From: Candidatus Anammoxibacter sp.
Lineage (GTDB): Bacteria; Planctomycetota; Brocadiia; Brocadiales; Anammoxibacteraceae
Assembly (NCBI GenBank): GCA_021777105.1
Contig: JAIQZQ010000140.1
Coordinates: 1-41,969, forward strand
Direction: 5' to 3'
DNA: 41,969 nucleotides
The first letter of the stretch is position 1. Every line of letters starts with the position of its first letter. The position numbers and the translations under genes were made by a program. The notes below the pieces were generated by a model. It was not told the origin of the DNA. It was given only the letters and a program-made list of their open reading frames with translations, and did not search any database. Shown one piece after another: positions 34,645 to 41,969 of this stretch.

Positions 34645-36300
34645 GCTTTTCGGCAAGCTTACAATAAACTTTGTTCCTTTTCCTTCCTCGCTTTGCGCTT
34701 CGATCATGCCGCCGTGCCGTTGAACAACGCCGTGCGAAAACGCAAGCCCCAGGCCTATGCCGTTTGCCTTTAGTGTGAATAGAGGCTCAAACACTTTTGA
34801 GATAAATTTGTCCGGTATGCCCGGCCCGTTATCCTCAAAATAGACTTTAACAAAACCGTTTGACATGTTTGCCCTAATCGTCAAGATACCGCCTTCCGTC
34901 ATGGCCTGATAACTATTCTGAATAATATTAATGAACACTTGCCCTATTTGAGTAGAGTCTATCACGACTTCAGGCAAACTATCATCAACTTCAACAATTG
35001 ATTTAATTGAGTCCGGCTTTTCTAGCCTTGCAAGAGACTCGTTAATAATATGCCCTATTTTAGTCGGCGCCGCCGCGGGCTTTGAGGTTTGAGTAAATCC
35101 TAAAAGATCCGATATTATCTTCGCTCCCCTTTCAGACTCGTTTTCAATAATATTTAATAGCTGAACAGCGCTTTCGTCGCCGTTTGTCTCCTTTAATATC
35201 TTTCGTTTAATGTAAAACAGTGAATTTTTTATAACCCCGATGGGATTCCGTAGCTCATGAGCTACGCTTGCGGCTAACTGCCCTACGGCAGCGAGTTTTT
35301 CAGAGCGTATAAGCTGTTCCTGCGCCTCTTTCAGGCTCGCGTTTGCAGCCGTTAAATCCCTGTTTGAGTCTTCAAGCTCCAAATTCAGCTCTTGTAACCT
35401 GGCCATTACGCGCTCCTTTTCATCCATTTGAGACTTCAGGTCTATAGTCATCTTGTTAAAGCTTGTTGACAAAACGCCTATTTCATCATTTGATTTCACC
35501 TCAACCCTGTATTCAAGATCGCCTTTTGCCGCTTTCTCAGCCATTTTCACAAGTTTCGCTATGGGTTTTATAATCTTTCTGGCTATAAAATAGAGCACTC
35601 CAAATCCAACCACCATGGTAGTAAATGATAAAGGCATAATTCCTGTCAGCAGTATTCGCCATAATTTGCTGTTTATCTTCGATGACGAAAGTCCAATCTC
35701 AACATAGCCAAGTATGTTGGCGTCGGAGTCGTTGTTTTTATTTAGATCGTAGTCAGGATCTAAAAACTGGCTAAACTCCTCCTCAATTATGTCTCCCTTG
35801 TCATAAACCGGCGCAATAAAATCATAAAACGTCTCTTTCAGTCTCACCCGCCTTTCGGTCTCTGAAATAGCAACCTCAGGCCCTGCGGCATTCTGTCCCG
35901 CCCTGATAATAAACCGGTTTACGCGGGGAGTTTTCAGCCCTGCAATATTATCAATTGACGACACATCGTCAATATTTATCTTTACCCAATCCTCCTTCTC
36001 CTCGCGAAATACCTTGCCCGAAGGCAACAACACCCTGCAATAAGCCAGCTCGCGCTCAACATCAAGCTCCCGCAACCTGTTAACAGGCGTGTCTAAAAAA
36101 GCCGGCTGCTCCAGAAGCAATGAGTTCTTCACCTCCTCATCCATTGCAAATTGCGCAACAAATGACGAACCCAGCTTTTTTAACTCATCCTCAAGCATTT
36201 TCTTGGACTGGGCCGCAAAGTACACAGCGCTGCCAACCCCGATAAACACAATCAACGCGCTTGTAAAAATCGTAAATTTAAATTTAAGGCTAAACTTCAT
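34630..36300 (-). CDS. Membrane sensor histidine kinase, HAMP (module B)
   Basis: 556 residues from ATG 36300; GTG 36315 is an alternative and neither has a clear ribosome site. A transmembrane helix near the N terminus and another near residue 190-212 bracket a periplasmic sensor domain similar in layout to that of the module A kinase. HAMP, a short coiled coil (LEDSNRDLTAANASLKEAQE) and HisKA follow, with the phosphoacceptor His (H348 from this start) in VAHELRNPIG. The ATPase domain has NIIQNSYQAM, DNGPGIP and GIGLGLAFSHG. There is no PAS domain and no response regulator nearby, so the partner is elsewhere. It lies about 430 bp after the paralogous binding protein, across a repeat-filled gap. 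Confidence 0.92.
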   Translation of the reverse strand: MKFSLKFKFTIFTSALIVFIGVGSAVYFAAQSKKMLEDELKKLGSSFVAQFAMDEEVKNSLLLEQPAFLDTPVNRLRELDVERELAYCRVLLPSGKVFREEKEDWVKINIDDVSSIDNIAGLKTPRVNRFIIRAGQNAAGPEVAISETERRVRLKETFYDFIAPVYDKGDIIEEEFSQFLDPDYDLNKNNDSDANILGYVEIGLSSSKINSKLWRILLTGIMPLSFTTMVVGFGVLYFIARKIIKPIAKLVKMAEKAAKGDLEYRVEVKSNDEIGVLSTSFNKMTIDLKSQMDEKERVMARLQELNLELEDSNRDLTAANASLKEAQEQLIRSEKLAAVGQLAASVAHELRNPIGVIKNSLFYIKRKILKETNGDESAVQLLNIIENESERGAKIISDLLGFTQTSKPAAAPTKIGHIINESLARLEKPDSIKSIVEVDDSLPEVVIDSTQIGQVFINIIQNSYQAMTEGGILTIRANMSNGFVKVYFEDNGPGIPDKFISKVFEPLFTLKANGIGLGLAFSHGVVQRHGGMIEAQSEEGKGTKFIVSLPKSGKPG

Positions 36301-36726
36301 AATTGAAACATCCACTTATTGCAAATTACATTCTAAATGAAACAATTTAAATACCCCCATCCCCTAACCCATCCCACAAAGGGGAGGGGAATCTAGCTTG
36401 CGAGCTTGTTACAAGGCTCCTGCCTTGTAACACACTGTTCCAAGAGGCTCTGCCTCTTACATCAGGTGATAAATCCTGATGTATTATTCTCTTCAATTAA
36501 AATATTGTGATAAATGAACACTTGGCAGCTTCGCTGCCTTAGTGAGAATTATCCCTTGAGGGGCGAATTATGCCCGGGGGCTAAAATTGTTGTCATGCAT
36601 TTAAACTAGAGGCAGAGCCTCTAAGGACACCGCGTTACAAGGCGGGAGCCTTGTAACGAGTAAAACGCGCCTGATAAATCCAATTCCCCCCGGGGTTAGG
36701 GGAGGGTGATAAGAAATCTCATAATT
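36301..36726. repeat. Repeat-packed intergenic gap in module B
   Basis: Between the binding protein and the kinase. In order: a C-rich word (CCCCTAACCCATCCC.., 36358-36390); triloop/tetraloop palindromes at 36407-36432 (TGTTACAAGGC arms), 36442-36458 (AAGAGGC-TCT-GCCTCTT) and 36459-36482 (ACATCAGG arms); the two-hairpin element copy 2 at 36511-36570; TAGAGGC-AGA-GCCTCTA at 36607-36623; a CGTTACAAGGC-armed hairpin at 36633-36658; and a G-rich word at 36690-36712. No gene is seen. Any shared message across this gap would be heavily folded. Confidence 0.88.
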
Positions 36727-37809
36727 TTACTCATATTCAATAACGTTATAATTCTTCTTAATATCATCAGATATCTTTAACTTCATCATTGCCGCTGATT
36801 TCTTGTTTATAGCTATATTCAGTTTTTTAGGATATCTTATATACCCCCCCTTTTTAGTCTTTAATATCTCCGCGCCTATTTTGGCGGCCTCTGCGCCCAT
36901 GTCGTAATGGTCGGGAAACACGCCTATTAAAGCCCCGGCTTTTACAAACATGTCGGACATGCATAATATAGGAACGTTGTTTTTAATTGTCACGTCCTTA
37001 ATTATGGAGAAGGTGTTTTTCGACACTACCGTGCTGTCCGGCAACAGCCAAAGCGCGTCTATAGCGCTGACAATATTGTTAATGGAGATTTCAACATCGC
37101 GGGCGGATTTAACCCTGTGACATGTCAAGCTTAGCCCTGATTCAGCGGCGCTGTTTATAACTCTGGTGATGAGGTTTTCAGTCTTGGCGGGATCGTAAAT
37201 AACGCCTATATTTTTGATGCCGCCAATCGCCGACTTATATATATTTAAACACTCATTTTCAGAGATTTCAGACGGCACACCGCTTATATTAGGGCCTTCG
37301 AGGTGGAAGCGGTTATAGTTAACCACCATGCAGAATATTATAGGAGTGTCTTTAAAAGCTTTTTTTGCCAAAGTCGCGGCAAGCACGCCGACAGCCAGAA
37401 ACATGTCCGGTTTTTCATGGTTTCTGGATATCTTTTTAATAGTTTTAAGGCCTGATTTTAACCGGCCATTCAGGTCTTCGACTGATTTGACGATAATGCC
37501 GCTTTTTTTGCATTCATCAACAAAACCGTCTATGGCATGGTTGTACGCTTTGAGGTCTTTGCTGCGAAGCACGATAGCCGTGCCCGCGGATAGCGCATTT
37601 GCCGGCGCGCTTAGAAAGGCGCCTGTAAGTATCGCGATGGTCAAAACAATGGAGAACAAACGGGAATGGTTCGTGAACGTTTTGCCGCTTTTATTAGATG
37701 CGCTTACGGTTAGCGTATCTCTTCCGGTTTTGCGATATCTATTATTAATGGCAGCGCCGGCTGAATGAACCGGCCCGCCGTATTGTCTGGAAGTGTCTGG
37801 ACCTGCCAT
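36727..37809 (-). CDS. ABC_sub_bind-type periplasmic binding protein (module B)
   Basis: 360 residues, paralogue of the protein at 404-1324: both have a Y-x-x-A-x-DGF segment early, an IGV(I/V)YD strand, DA(L/F)WLLPD-x-TV-x-S, and a GA-x2-x-DHYDMG or DYFAMG segment near the C terminus. It begins with an unusually long polar stretch (about 50 residues) before the hydrophobic signal segment (FSIVLTIAILTGAFL, cleavage near ANA-LSA). The ATG lies 10 bp after the TonB receptor stop, so co-transcription is likely, and no in-frame ATG lies closer to the signal; TTG codons there are possible starts. No transporter parts are nearby. It probably presents a ligand to the membrane kinase downstream. Confidence 0.85.
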   Translation of the reverse strand: MAGPDTSRQYGGPVHSAGAAINNRYRKTGRDTLTVSASNKSGKTFTNHSRLFSIVLTIAILTGAFLSAPANALSAGTAIVLRSKDLKAYNHAIDGFVDECKKSGIIVKSVEDLNGRLKSGLKTIKKISRNHEKPDMFLAVGVLAATLAKKAFKDTPIIFCMVVNYNRFHLEGPNISGVPSEISENECLNIYKSAIGGIKNIGVIYDPAKTENLITRVINSAAESGLSLTCHRVKSARDVEISINNIVSAIDALWLLPDSTVVSKNTFSIIKDVTIKNNVPILCMSDMFVKAGALIGVFPDHYDMGAEAAKIGAEILKTKKGGYIRYPKKLNIAINKKSAAMMKLKISDDIKKNYNVIEYE

Positions 37810-37819
37810 AATTTTCGCT

Positions 37820-39949
37820 TTAAAAATTTATTCCAAGGCTCATATAAACAGCCCTATCAACTTCCGCGTCAATAAATTCCGCGTGATTACTCTCTTGCAG
37901 GTTTTGACCGGTAACTGATATTTCGCCTTTGCCGTCCCAGATAGTCTTGGCCAGCCTTAGATCCACCCTGATGTAATCATCAATAAACTCGTCAAATATC
38001 TTTATCCTGTCAACATAATGGAGGTCTAAATTTCCTGAAAAACCGTTTTTCAACTTTACCCTAAACCCTAAATTCGCCTTTTGTTCAGGGGTCGTGTCGT
38101 CAGGTCCGCCGTTTTCAGAGCTGTCATCAGCGATCCTGGCGTTAAAATTGATAAAAGAGTAGTTTGTATAGAGCGACAGCCATGAAGCAAAAGGGTATTT
38201 AACCGACACTTCAAAACCGCTGGTGTCGGCCCTGCTGGTGTTGTCCAGGGCCAATGTTGAGCCAGCGGTGATAATATGTTTGTAACGTGTAAAATAAGTC
38301 TCGATATTCAGTTCCAGTTTTTCAAAAAACAGGCCTTGATAACCAATTTCATACGAATCAAGCCGTTCAGGCCTTAGCTCGTCGCTGCCAACCTCGCCCA
38401 ATTGAAGCGCCCCGCCCTTAACTCCGTTTTCGTCAACAAAAAATCCGCCGTTGAAAAAGCCTGAATCTTCCAGGAATGTGGGAGTCCTGTACGCCCTTGA
38501 GTACGACGCCCTGAACGAGTGGCGTTTCCATGGCGAAAACACAAGGCTTGCGCGTGGCGAAAAGTCGGACCCTGTAAAACTGTTATGTTCCATCTTGCTG
38601 CCCACAGTTAACCTAAGGTTGTTAAATATTTCAAATTCATCCTGCAAAAACAGACCAAAAATGTCATTATGCTCCTGTTTGAAGCTTTGCCCTGACCCGC
38701 CTTCGGCAATCTCTTCTTCAAAGTTGGCCGAGTTTCCGGTTATGCGCGACCACAATTGATTGTTGCGGTAATTAGCCCCCCATGTTATAAGATTTCCCGC
38801 GCCAAGCATAAACGAGTGCTGCAACTCAAAATCATACTGCCTCACATCCATCTCAAAAGGATCAAGCGCAATACTGGGCGCCCCATTCTCGTCGCGCACC
38901 GCCGTATCCATTTCGTCAATATCCGTGTAGTTTGAAAATGCCTGAAAATGGAGGGCCGAAGTCTCTGAAAACGTCTTATTATACCTAAGCTGCAAAAACG
39001 CTCTGGTCATATCCCTTGTAGTGTCAATATCAGAGTTGTTAACAAAAACCTGCCCACCAAACTGCTCGCCCTGCGCCCCATCCATAAATCCGGCAAAGAC
39101 CTCCACATCCGCATCGTCCGGTAAAAGATATTTACCCCTGAAGTTTACCCTCGGCTCTCTTTTAAAGTCCTTAAAATTGTCAATATCCTCTATCTGAAAT
39201 CCGTCGTCATAACCGTCGTCTTCCCTGTAACCGCCCGTTACCCTGTAATGGAAGTTTTTTATTACACCCGCGTACGCCGCGTTGCCGATAAAAGTCTCCT
39301 GTGTGCCGAGTGTCAATTTAGCCGAGCCACCCTTTTCCTTAGCGGGATCTTTTGTAATAATGCTTATAACCCCGTTTACCGCATTGGCCCCGTATAATGT
39401 CGCCCCAGGGCCCCTTATAATCTCAACCCGCTCAATATCCTCTAGGAATATAGGCTCCTGATCCCAAAAAACACCGCCAAAAGCCGGATTGTATATAGCC
39501 CTGCCGTCAACCAGCACAAGCAATCTTTTTGAGAATTCAGCAAGGTTTGATATACCGTTAACCCCAAGCGGATCCACCGCAAAACCGCGTATGGAAACCA
39601 GAGACGAGTTGCCGTCAACAGCCACAACATCCATTCCCGGCGCAGTCCTGAAAATATCAGCCAAACGATTAGCGCCTGACTGCTTAATATCCTCAGCTGT
39701 TATCACATACACCGCCGAAGCCGCGGTTTCCCGCTTCTGCTTGCGTTTGCCCGCAATTGTCACCCACTCCTCGCCATACATAAACTCCTCAAGCAGAATA
39801 TCGTCCGTTATCTCATCCCCGGCGGAAAGCGCATCCTGCGCAAGTAAATTAGAATCATTTACACTTAACGGCGCAAAATATATGGCCGCAAATGCCAGAC
39901 AACACGCAAACGCCCTGAAAATATCTATTTTGAATATATTTATAAACAT
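37820..39949 (-). CDS. TonB-dependent outer-membrane receptor (module B)
   Basis: 709 residues. A signal-like N terminus is followed by a TonB-box-like stretch (EEWVTIAGKR near 59-68), the plug domain (SAVYVITAEDIKQSG, LADIFRTAPGMDV, VSIRGF, LVLVDGRAIYNP, IERVEIIRGPGATLYGANAVNGVISIITK) and a 22-strand-type barrel ending YMSLGINF with C-terminal phenylalanine. Plug motifs are closest to the vitamin B12/siderophore/colicin receptor class, but the ligand cannot be read. It is the first gene of the minus-strand module B run. I see no Fur box or cobalamin riboswitch upstream, and no ribosome site stands out at the ATG. Confidence 0.93.
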   Translation of the reverse strand: MFINIFKIDIFRAFACCLAFAAIYFAPLSVNDSNLLAQDALSAGDEITDDILLEEFMYGEEWVTIAGKRKQKRETAASAVYVITAEDIKQSGANRLADIFRTAPGMDVVAVDGNSSLVSIRGFAVDPLGVNGISNLAEFSKRLLVLVDGRAIYNPAFGGVFWDQEPIFLEDIERVEIIRGPGATLYGANAVNGVISIITKDPAKEKGGSAKLTLGTQETFIGNAAYAGVIKNFHYRVTGGYREDDGYDDGFQIEDIDNFKDFKREPRVNFRGKYLLPDDADVEVFAGFMDGAQGEQFGGQVFVNNSDIDTTRDMTRAFLQLRYNKTFSETSALHFQAFSNYTDIDEMDTAVRDENGAPSIALDPFEMDVRQYDFELQHSFMLGAGNLITWGANYRNNQLWSRITGNSANFEEEIAEGGSGQSFKQEHNDIFGLFLQDEFEIFNNLRLTVGSKMEHNSFTGSDFSPRASLVFSPWKRHSFRASYSRAYRTPTFLEDSGFFNGGFFVDENGVKGGALQLGEVGSDELRPERLDSYEIGYQGLFFEKLELNIETYFTRYKHIITAGSTLALDNTSRADTSGFEVSVKYPFASWLSLYTNYSFINFNARIADDSSENGGPDDTTPEQKANLGFRVKLKNGFSGNLDLHYVDRIKIFDEFIDDYIRVDLRLAKTIWDGKGEISVTGQNLQESNHAEFIDAEVDRAVYMSLGINF

Positions 39950-40194
39950 AAATTTATAGAGTTTTAAAAATTAAAAAAATAGCGAAACAAGCATCATACC
40001 TGTTTTCCAATTAAACACAGGCATGATGCCTGCGCCACTCACTATAGTCCTTTTTGAACTTTTTAAACATTGTAACTAAACCGGAAGTTATGTTAAAGCC
40101 CAATTTTTGGATTAGGGTCAATTTACAGCTTCGCCACTGTAGCGCAGCCGAGTCCCCTCTCCTTTATGGTTGTGATAAACAATTATTTTTAATG

Positions 40195-40244
40195 TAGTGT
40201 AGGCGCTTCCTCGCGCTGTTACATTTGAGGGAGATATTTACATT
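40195..40244 (+). repeat. ~50-bp element, copy 1
   Basis: Begins TAGTGTAGGCGC and ends TATTTACATT. Matches copy 2 at 42 of 50 positions. The middle holds a CCTCG word flanked by GC-rich sequence. Confidence 0.85.
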
Positions 40245-40301
40245 CGCAGGTTTCAGTTAATATGGAGCATATCAACCGTGTCGATGTTAAACGTTTAAGC
40301 T

Positions 40302-40327
40302 TGTTACAAGGCTCCTGCCTTGTAACA
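40302..40327. repeat. Tetraloop palindrome, TGTTACAAGGC arms
   Basis: 11-bp perfect arms with a TCCT loop. A 31-bp stretch covering it is identical to one around 36402-36433 about 3.9 kb away, while other family members differ in loop and outer arm. Confidence 0.9.
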
Positions 40328-40602
40328 CTCAGCCTCTAAAACCAATGGTTCTAAGAAACATTTGGGGCAATTTACAAGACTACTCCAGCCCGACATCACA
40401 GATTTCAGTAATTTATGAAGAACAACAGGCAGGTATTAGGACAAGACTTAGATTAAAGGAAGAAGTTGATCAATTAGGGTTACAAGTATTCGGTTATTAT
40501 TTCTTCAAGAATCTCTTGTATATCGGGAACTTTAGATTCGTAAATGCCAATATTGGAGTGTTTATTGGTTTAAAAAACCAACTGTATATATTTATTATAG
40601 TA

Positions 40603-40652
40603 TAGTGTAGGCGCGACCTCGTGCCGTGACGTTTGAGGAAGCTATTTACATT
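40603..40652 (+). repeat. ~50-bp element, copy 2
   Basis: Same start (TAGTGTAGGCGC) and end (TATTTACATT) as copy 1, in the same orientation 408 bp away; 8 internal differences. Confidence 0.85.
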
Positions 40653-40824
40653 TGAAGTTTCACCAAAACAGCTCCCGAAAAAGACAATTAATGTCATATA
40701 TATTAAAATAAGGTATTGAATAAAAATTTTAAATGATATAAGATCCACATTTAGTTATTTAAACAATTCCAGAATCAATAAACTATTTACGACTGGAATG
40801 AAAAAGTAATGGCAAAGAAAACAA

Positions 40825-41067
40825 ATGCCCGTAATTAAAAACATTATTGGACCATATCGTTTATTCTTTTGTAGCTTTGATTGCAAAGAACCGATGCATG
40901 TTCATGTGCAAAGAGAGAGAAAACTGTGTAAATTTTGGTTGGTTCATGTCGAACTAAGCAAAAATCATGGTTTTTCTCCAAAAGAGCTAAATGACATACG
41001 AAAAATTATTGTTAACAATATTGACATAATAAAGGAGGCTTGGCATGTGCATTGCGGCAAATCCTAA
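40825..41067 (+). CDS. DUF4160 domain protein
   Basis: 80 residues, full length for the DUF4160 family: MPVIKNIIGPYRLFFCSFD, then EPMHVHVQRERKLCKFWLV with the typical H-x-H pair, and a C-terminal segment of GFSPKELNDIRKIIVNN type. The family often sits next to DUF2442 genes, as here, and the pair has been discussed as toxin-antitoxin-like, though its activity is not established. It overlaps the DUF2442 gene by 23 bp. The ribosome site before this ATG is weak. Confidence 0.85.
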   Translation: MPVIKNIIGPYRLFFCSFDCKEPMHVHVQRERKLCKFWLVHVELSKNHGFSPKELNDIRKIIVNNIDIIKEAWHVHCGKS

Positions 41068-41314
41068 TGAAATTAGAATAAAAAGCATAACTATTAATGA
41101 AGATACGTTATCCGCGCATCTATACGATGGACGAACTATAACCGTGCCGCTTGCATGGTCATGGCGTTTGTCGGAAGCAACGCAGGAACAACGGGAGAAT
41201 TATGAAATTATAGGCGAAGGCTTGGCCGTTCATTGGCCTGAAATTGATGAAGATATCAGCGCGGAAGGAATGTTATATGGAACCCCAGCGCCAAGGCCGT
41301 CCTTAGTTGTCTGA
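41045..41314 (+). CDS. DUF2442 domain protein
   Basis: 89 residues matching the DUF2442 family: LSAHLYDGRTITVPLAWSWRL, then EIIGEGLAVHWPEIDEDISAEGML with the conserved W-P-x-x-DEDI block. The ATG has AAAGGAGG six bases upstream, much stronger than that of the partner gene, and lies inside the end of the DUF4160 gene. This fits coupled production of a two-protein unit with this protein in excess. Confidence 0.88.
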   Translation: MCIAANPNEIRIKSITINEDTLSAHLYDGRTITVPLAWSWRLSEATQEQRENYEIIGEGLAVHWPEIDEDISAEGMLYGTPAPRPSLVV

Positions 41315-41362
41315 TATCAACGTATTTAACCGCCACATCAATGCGCGGCCCTGTCCAGTATG

Positions 41363-41413
41363 TAGTGTAAGCGCGTCCTCGCTCCGTAAAGTTTTAAAGA
41401 AGTTATTTACATT
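41363..41413 (+). repeat. ~50-bp element, copy 3
   Basis: Same start (TAGTGTA-x-GCGC) and end (TTATTTACATT) as copies 1 and 2, same orientation, more diverged in the second half and one base longer. It lies 48 bp after the DUF2442 stop, so copies 2 and 3 bracket the DUF4160/DUF2442 pair. Confidence 0.8.
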
Positions 41414-41850
41414 GGGCAGCACATTCAATATCATTGAATTTTTCTAATTCACCGATATTCAGAGTCAAAGTAATCATTGTTATCCGCGTTCTATTACCTT
41501 TGCTTCTACTTTTTTTTCGTGTTTTTTCGTGCCGTTTCGTGGGCAGCTTTTGATTTTGCTTTTACTGATTACCTATTACCATTTACCTGCTTTTACCCGC
41601 ATTTACTTTTATTTCGTGTCCTTTAGTGTCTTTGCGTGGGCACGCTTTTCCTTTTGATTTTCCTTTAATCTGTGCAATATGAGAAATCTGTGGTATATGT
41701 CTTGCTTTTCCAGCCATTATCGTATTTTGCTTTTAAATTAGTGAAGATTTGTGAAGATCAGTGGTTAATTACGCTTTTGCTTTTAAGCTTTTATCTCTGA
41801 AATCGCTTTTTAATCTGTGCAATCTGTGAACTAGTGAGCGATGAGTTCCA
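41414..41850. repeat. Gene-free tract of degenerate short words
   Basis: No gene is seen. Repeated words such as TTTCGTG (41516-41545), GCTTTTGCTTTT-like words, TTTACC-like words (41568-41605), GATTTGTGAAGAT and AATCTGTG fill most of it. Many are the reverse complements of words at 11890-12076. Confidence 0.7.
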
Positions 41851-41969
41851 TTAACCAGTTAATTTCCATTCCGGCATCATATCAGGGGATGCATTCTTTC
41901 CTATGAATTTCTTAAGGGGATGGTCTAAAGCGCTGCCTATGAGAAATTCAAGAAGGCTTGAGCGTAGTG
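41851..41969 (-). CDS. C-terminal end of a minus-strand gene, cut by the window edge
   Basis: 38 codons and a stop (41851-41853), open to the window edge. The peptide includes LLEFLIGSALDHPLKKFIGK and ends PEWKLTG. It reads like real protein, and the frame starts abruptly where the repeat tract ends. The family is not recognised from this piece. Confidence 0.45.
   Translation of the reverse strand, partial: LRSSLLEFLIGSALDHPLKKFIGKNASPDMMPEWKLTG

Larger units (their letters stand above)
39950..40824. other. 875-bp intergenic region with repeats
   Basis: Upstream of the TonB receptor (-) and the DUF4160 gene (+). Contains a palindrome CAGGCAT-G-ATGCCTG at 40018-40032, two copies of a ~50-bp element (listed separately) and the hairpin at 40302-40327. 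An 86-codon plus-strand frame (40345-40605) resembles no family I know, starts without a ribosome site and runs into repeat copy 2; I do not call it a gene but cannot exclude a relic. Confidence 0.55.

Noticed and set aside
39950..40344. Cobalamin riboswitch or Fur box upstream of the TonB receptor
   Set aside because: I looked for the conserved riboswitch box and the Fur inverted repeat and saw neither.
40345..40605. 86-codon plus-strand frame
   Set aside because: No family, no ribosome site, and its end runs to the edge of repeat copy 2; kept only as a possible relic.

Overview
The window comes from a Gram-negative, moderately AT-rich bacterium. It has an outer-membrane porin and a TonB-dependent receptor, both ending in phenylalanine, a lipoprotein, many signal-peptide proteins and strong use of two-component signalling. 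The gene content and the abundant simple and palindromic intergenic repeats resemble Desulfobacterota-like or neighbouring deep-branching lineages. No rRNA or tRNA is present to fix the taxonomy, so this is an inference. I see no CRISPR array, rRNA, tRNA or intact insertion sequence.

Layout. 1-6011 (+): module A, an ABC_sub_bind-type periplasmic protein, a membrane PAS histidine kinase and an NtrC-type sigma-54 activator, with 7-bp simple repeats at every gene boundary. 6006-7079 (-): a putative methyltransferase. 7801-9279 (-): a phospholipase C/acid-phosphatase-like phosphoesterase flanked by inverted copies of a ~40-bp element. 9973-16432 (+): a secreted endonuclease/exonuclease/phosphatase-fold protein and a 1445-residue secreted protein with Ca-binding repeats. 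16639-21516 (-): a metabolic and accessory block with metallo-beta-lactamase/double rhodanese, DUF493, DUF2293, beta-carbonic anhydrase, a VapC-type PIN toxin with its antitoxin, a PPOX-type FMN protein and a GemA-like phage protein. 21947-26597 (+): module C, porin, PstS-like binding protein, Cache histidine kinase and a single-domain response regulator. 26652-30121 (-): a GAF-GAF adenylate cyclase translationally coupled to a 36-residue-repeat coiled-coil protein. 30407-31663 (-): a methyltransferase. 32293-32802 (+): a lipoprotein. 32915-39949 (-), read from the high end: module B, TonB receptor, ABC_sub_bind paralogue, histidine kinase, then a tandem kinase/pseudokinase. 40825-41314 (+): a DUF4160/DUF2442 pair. 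The window ends inside a minus-strand gene.

The unifying theme is three separate modules that pair a periplasmic substrate-binding protein with a membrane histidine kinase. Two of the three also carry an outer-membrane channel or receptor. None has an ABC permease or ATPase in the window. This suggests binding proteins used as ligand sensors for kinases rather than for import. Modules A and B use clearly paralogous binding proteins (shared WLLPD-x-TV-x-S motif); module C uses an unrelated PstS-type fold.

The second theme is a dense population of intergenic repeats: 7-bp tandem arrays, hairpins with 3-4 nt loops and many different arm sequences, a ~60-bp two-hairpin element (two copies), a ~50-bp element (three copies), a 33-bp-arm REP/MITE-like palindrome and a 19-bp duplication around a palindromic segment. 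These mark the boundaries of most gene blocks.
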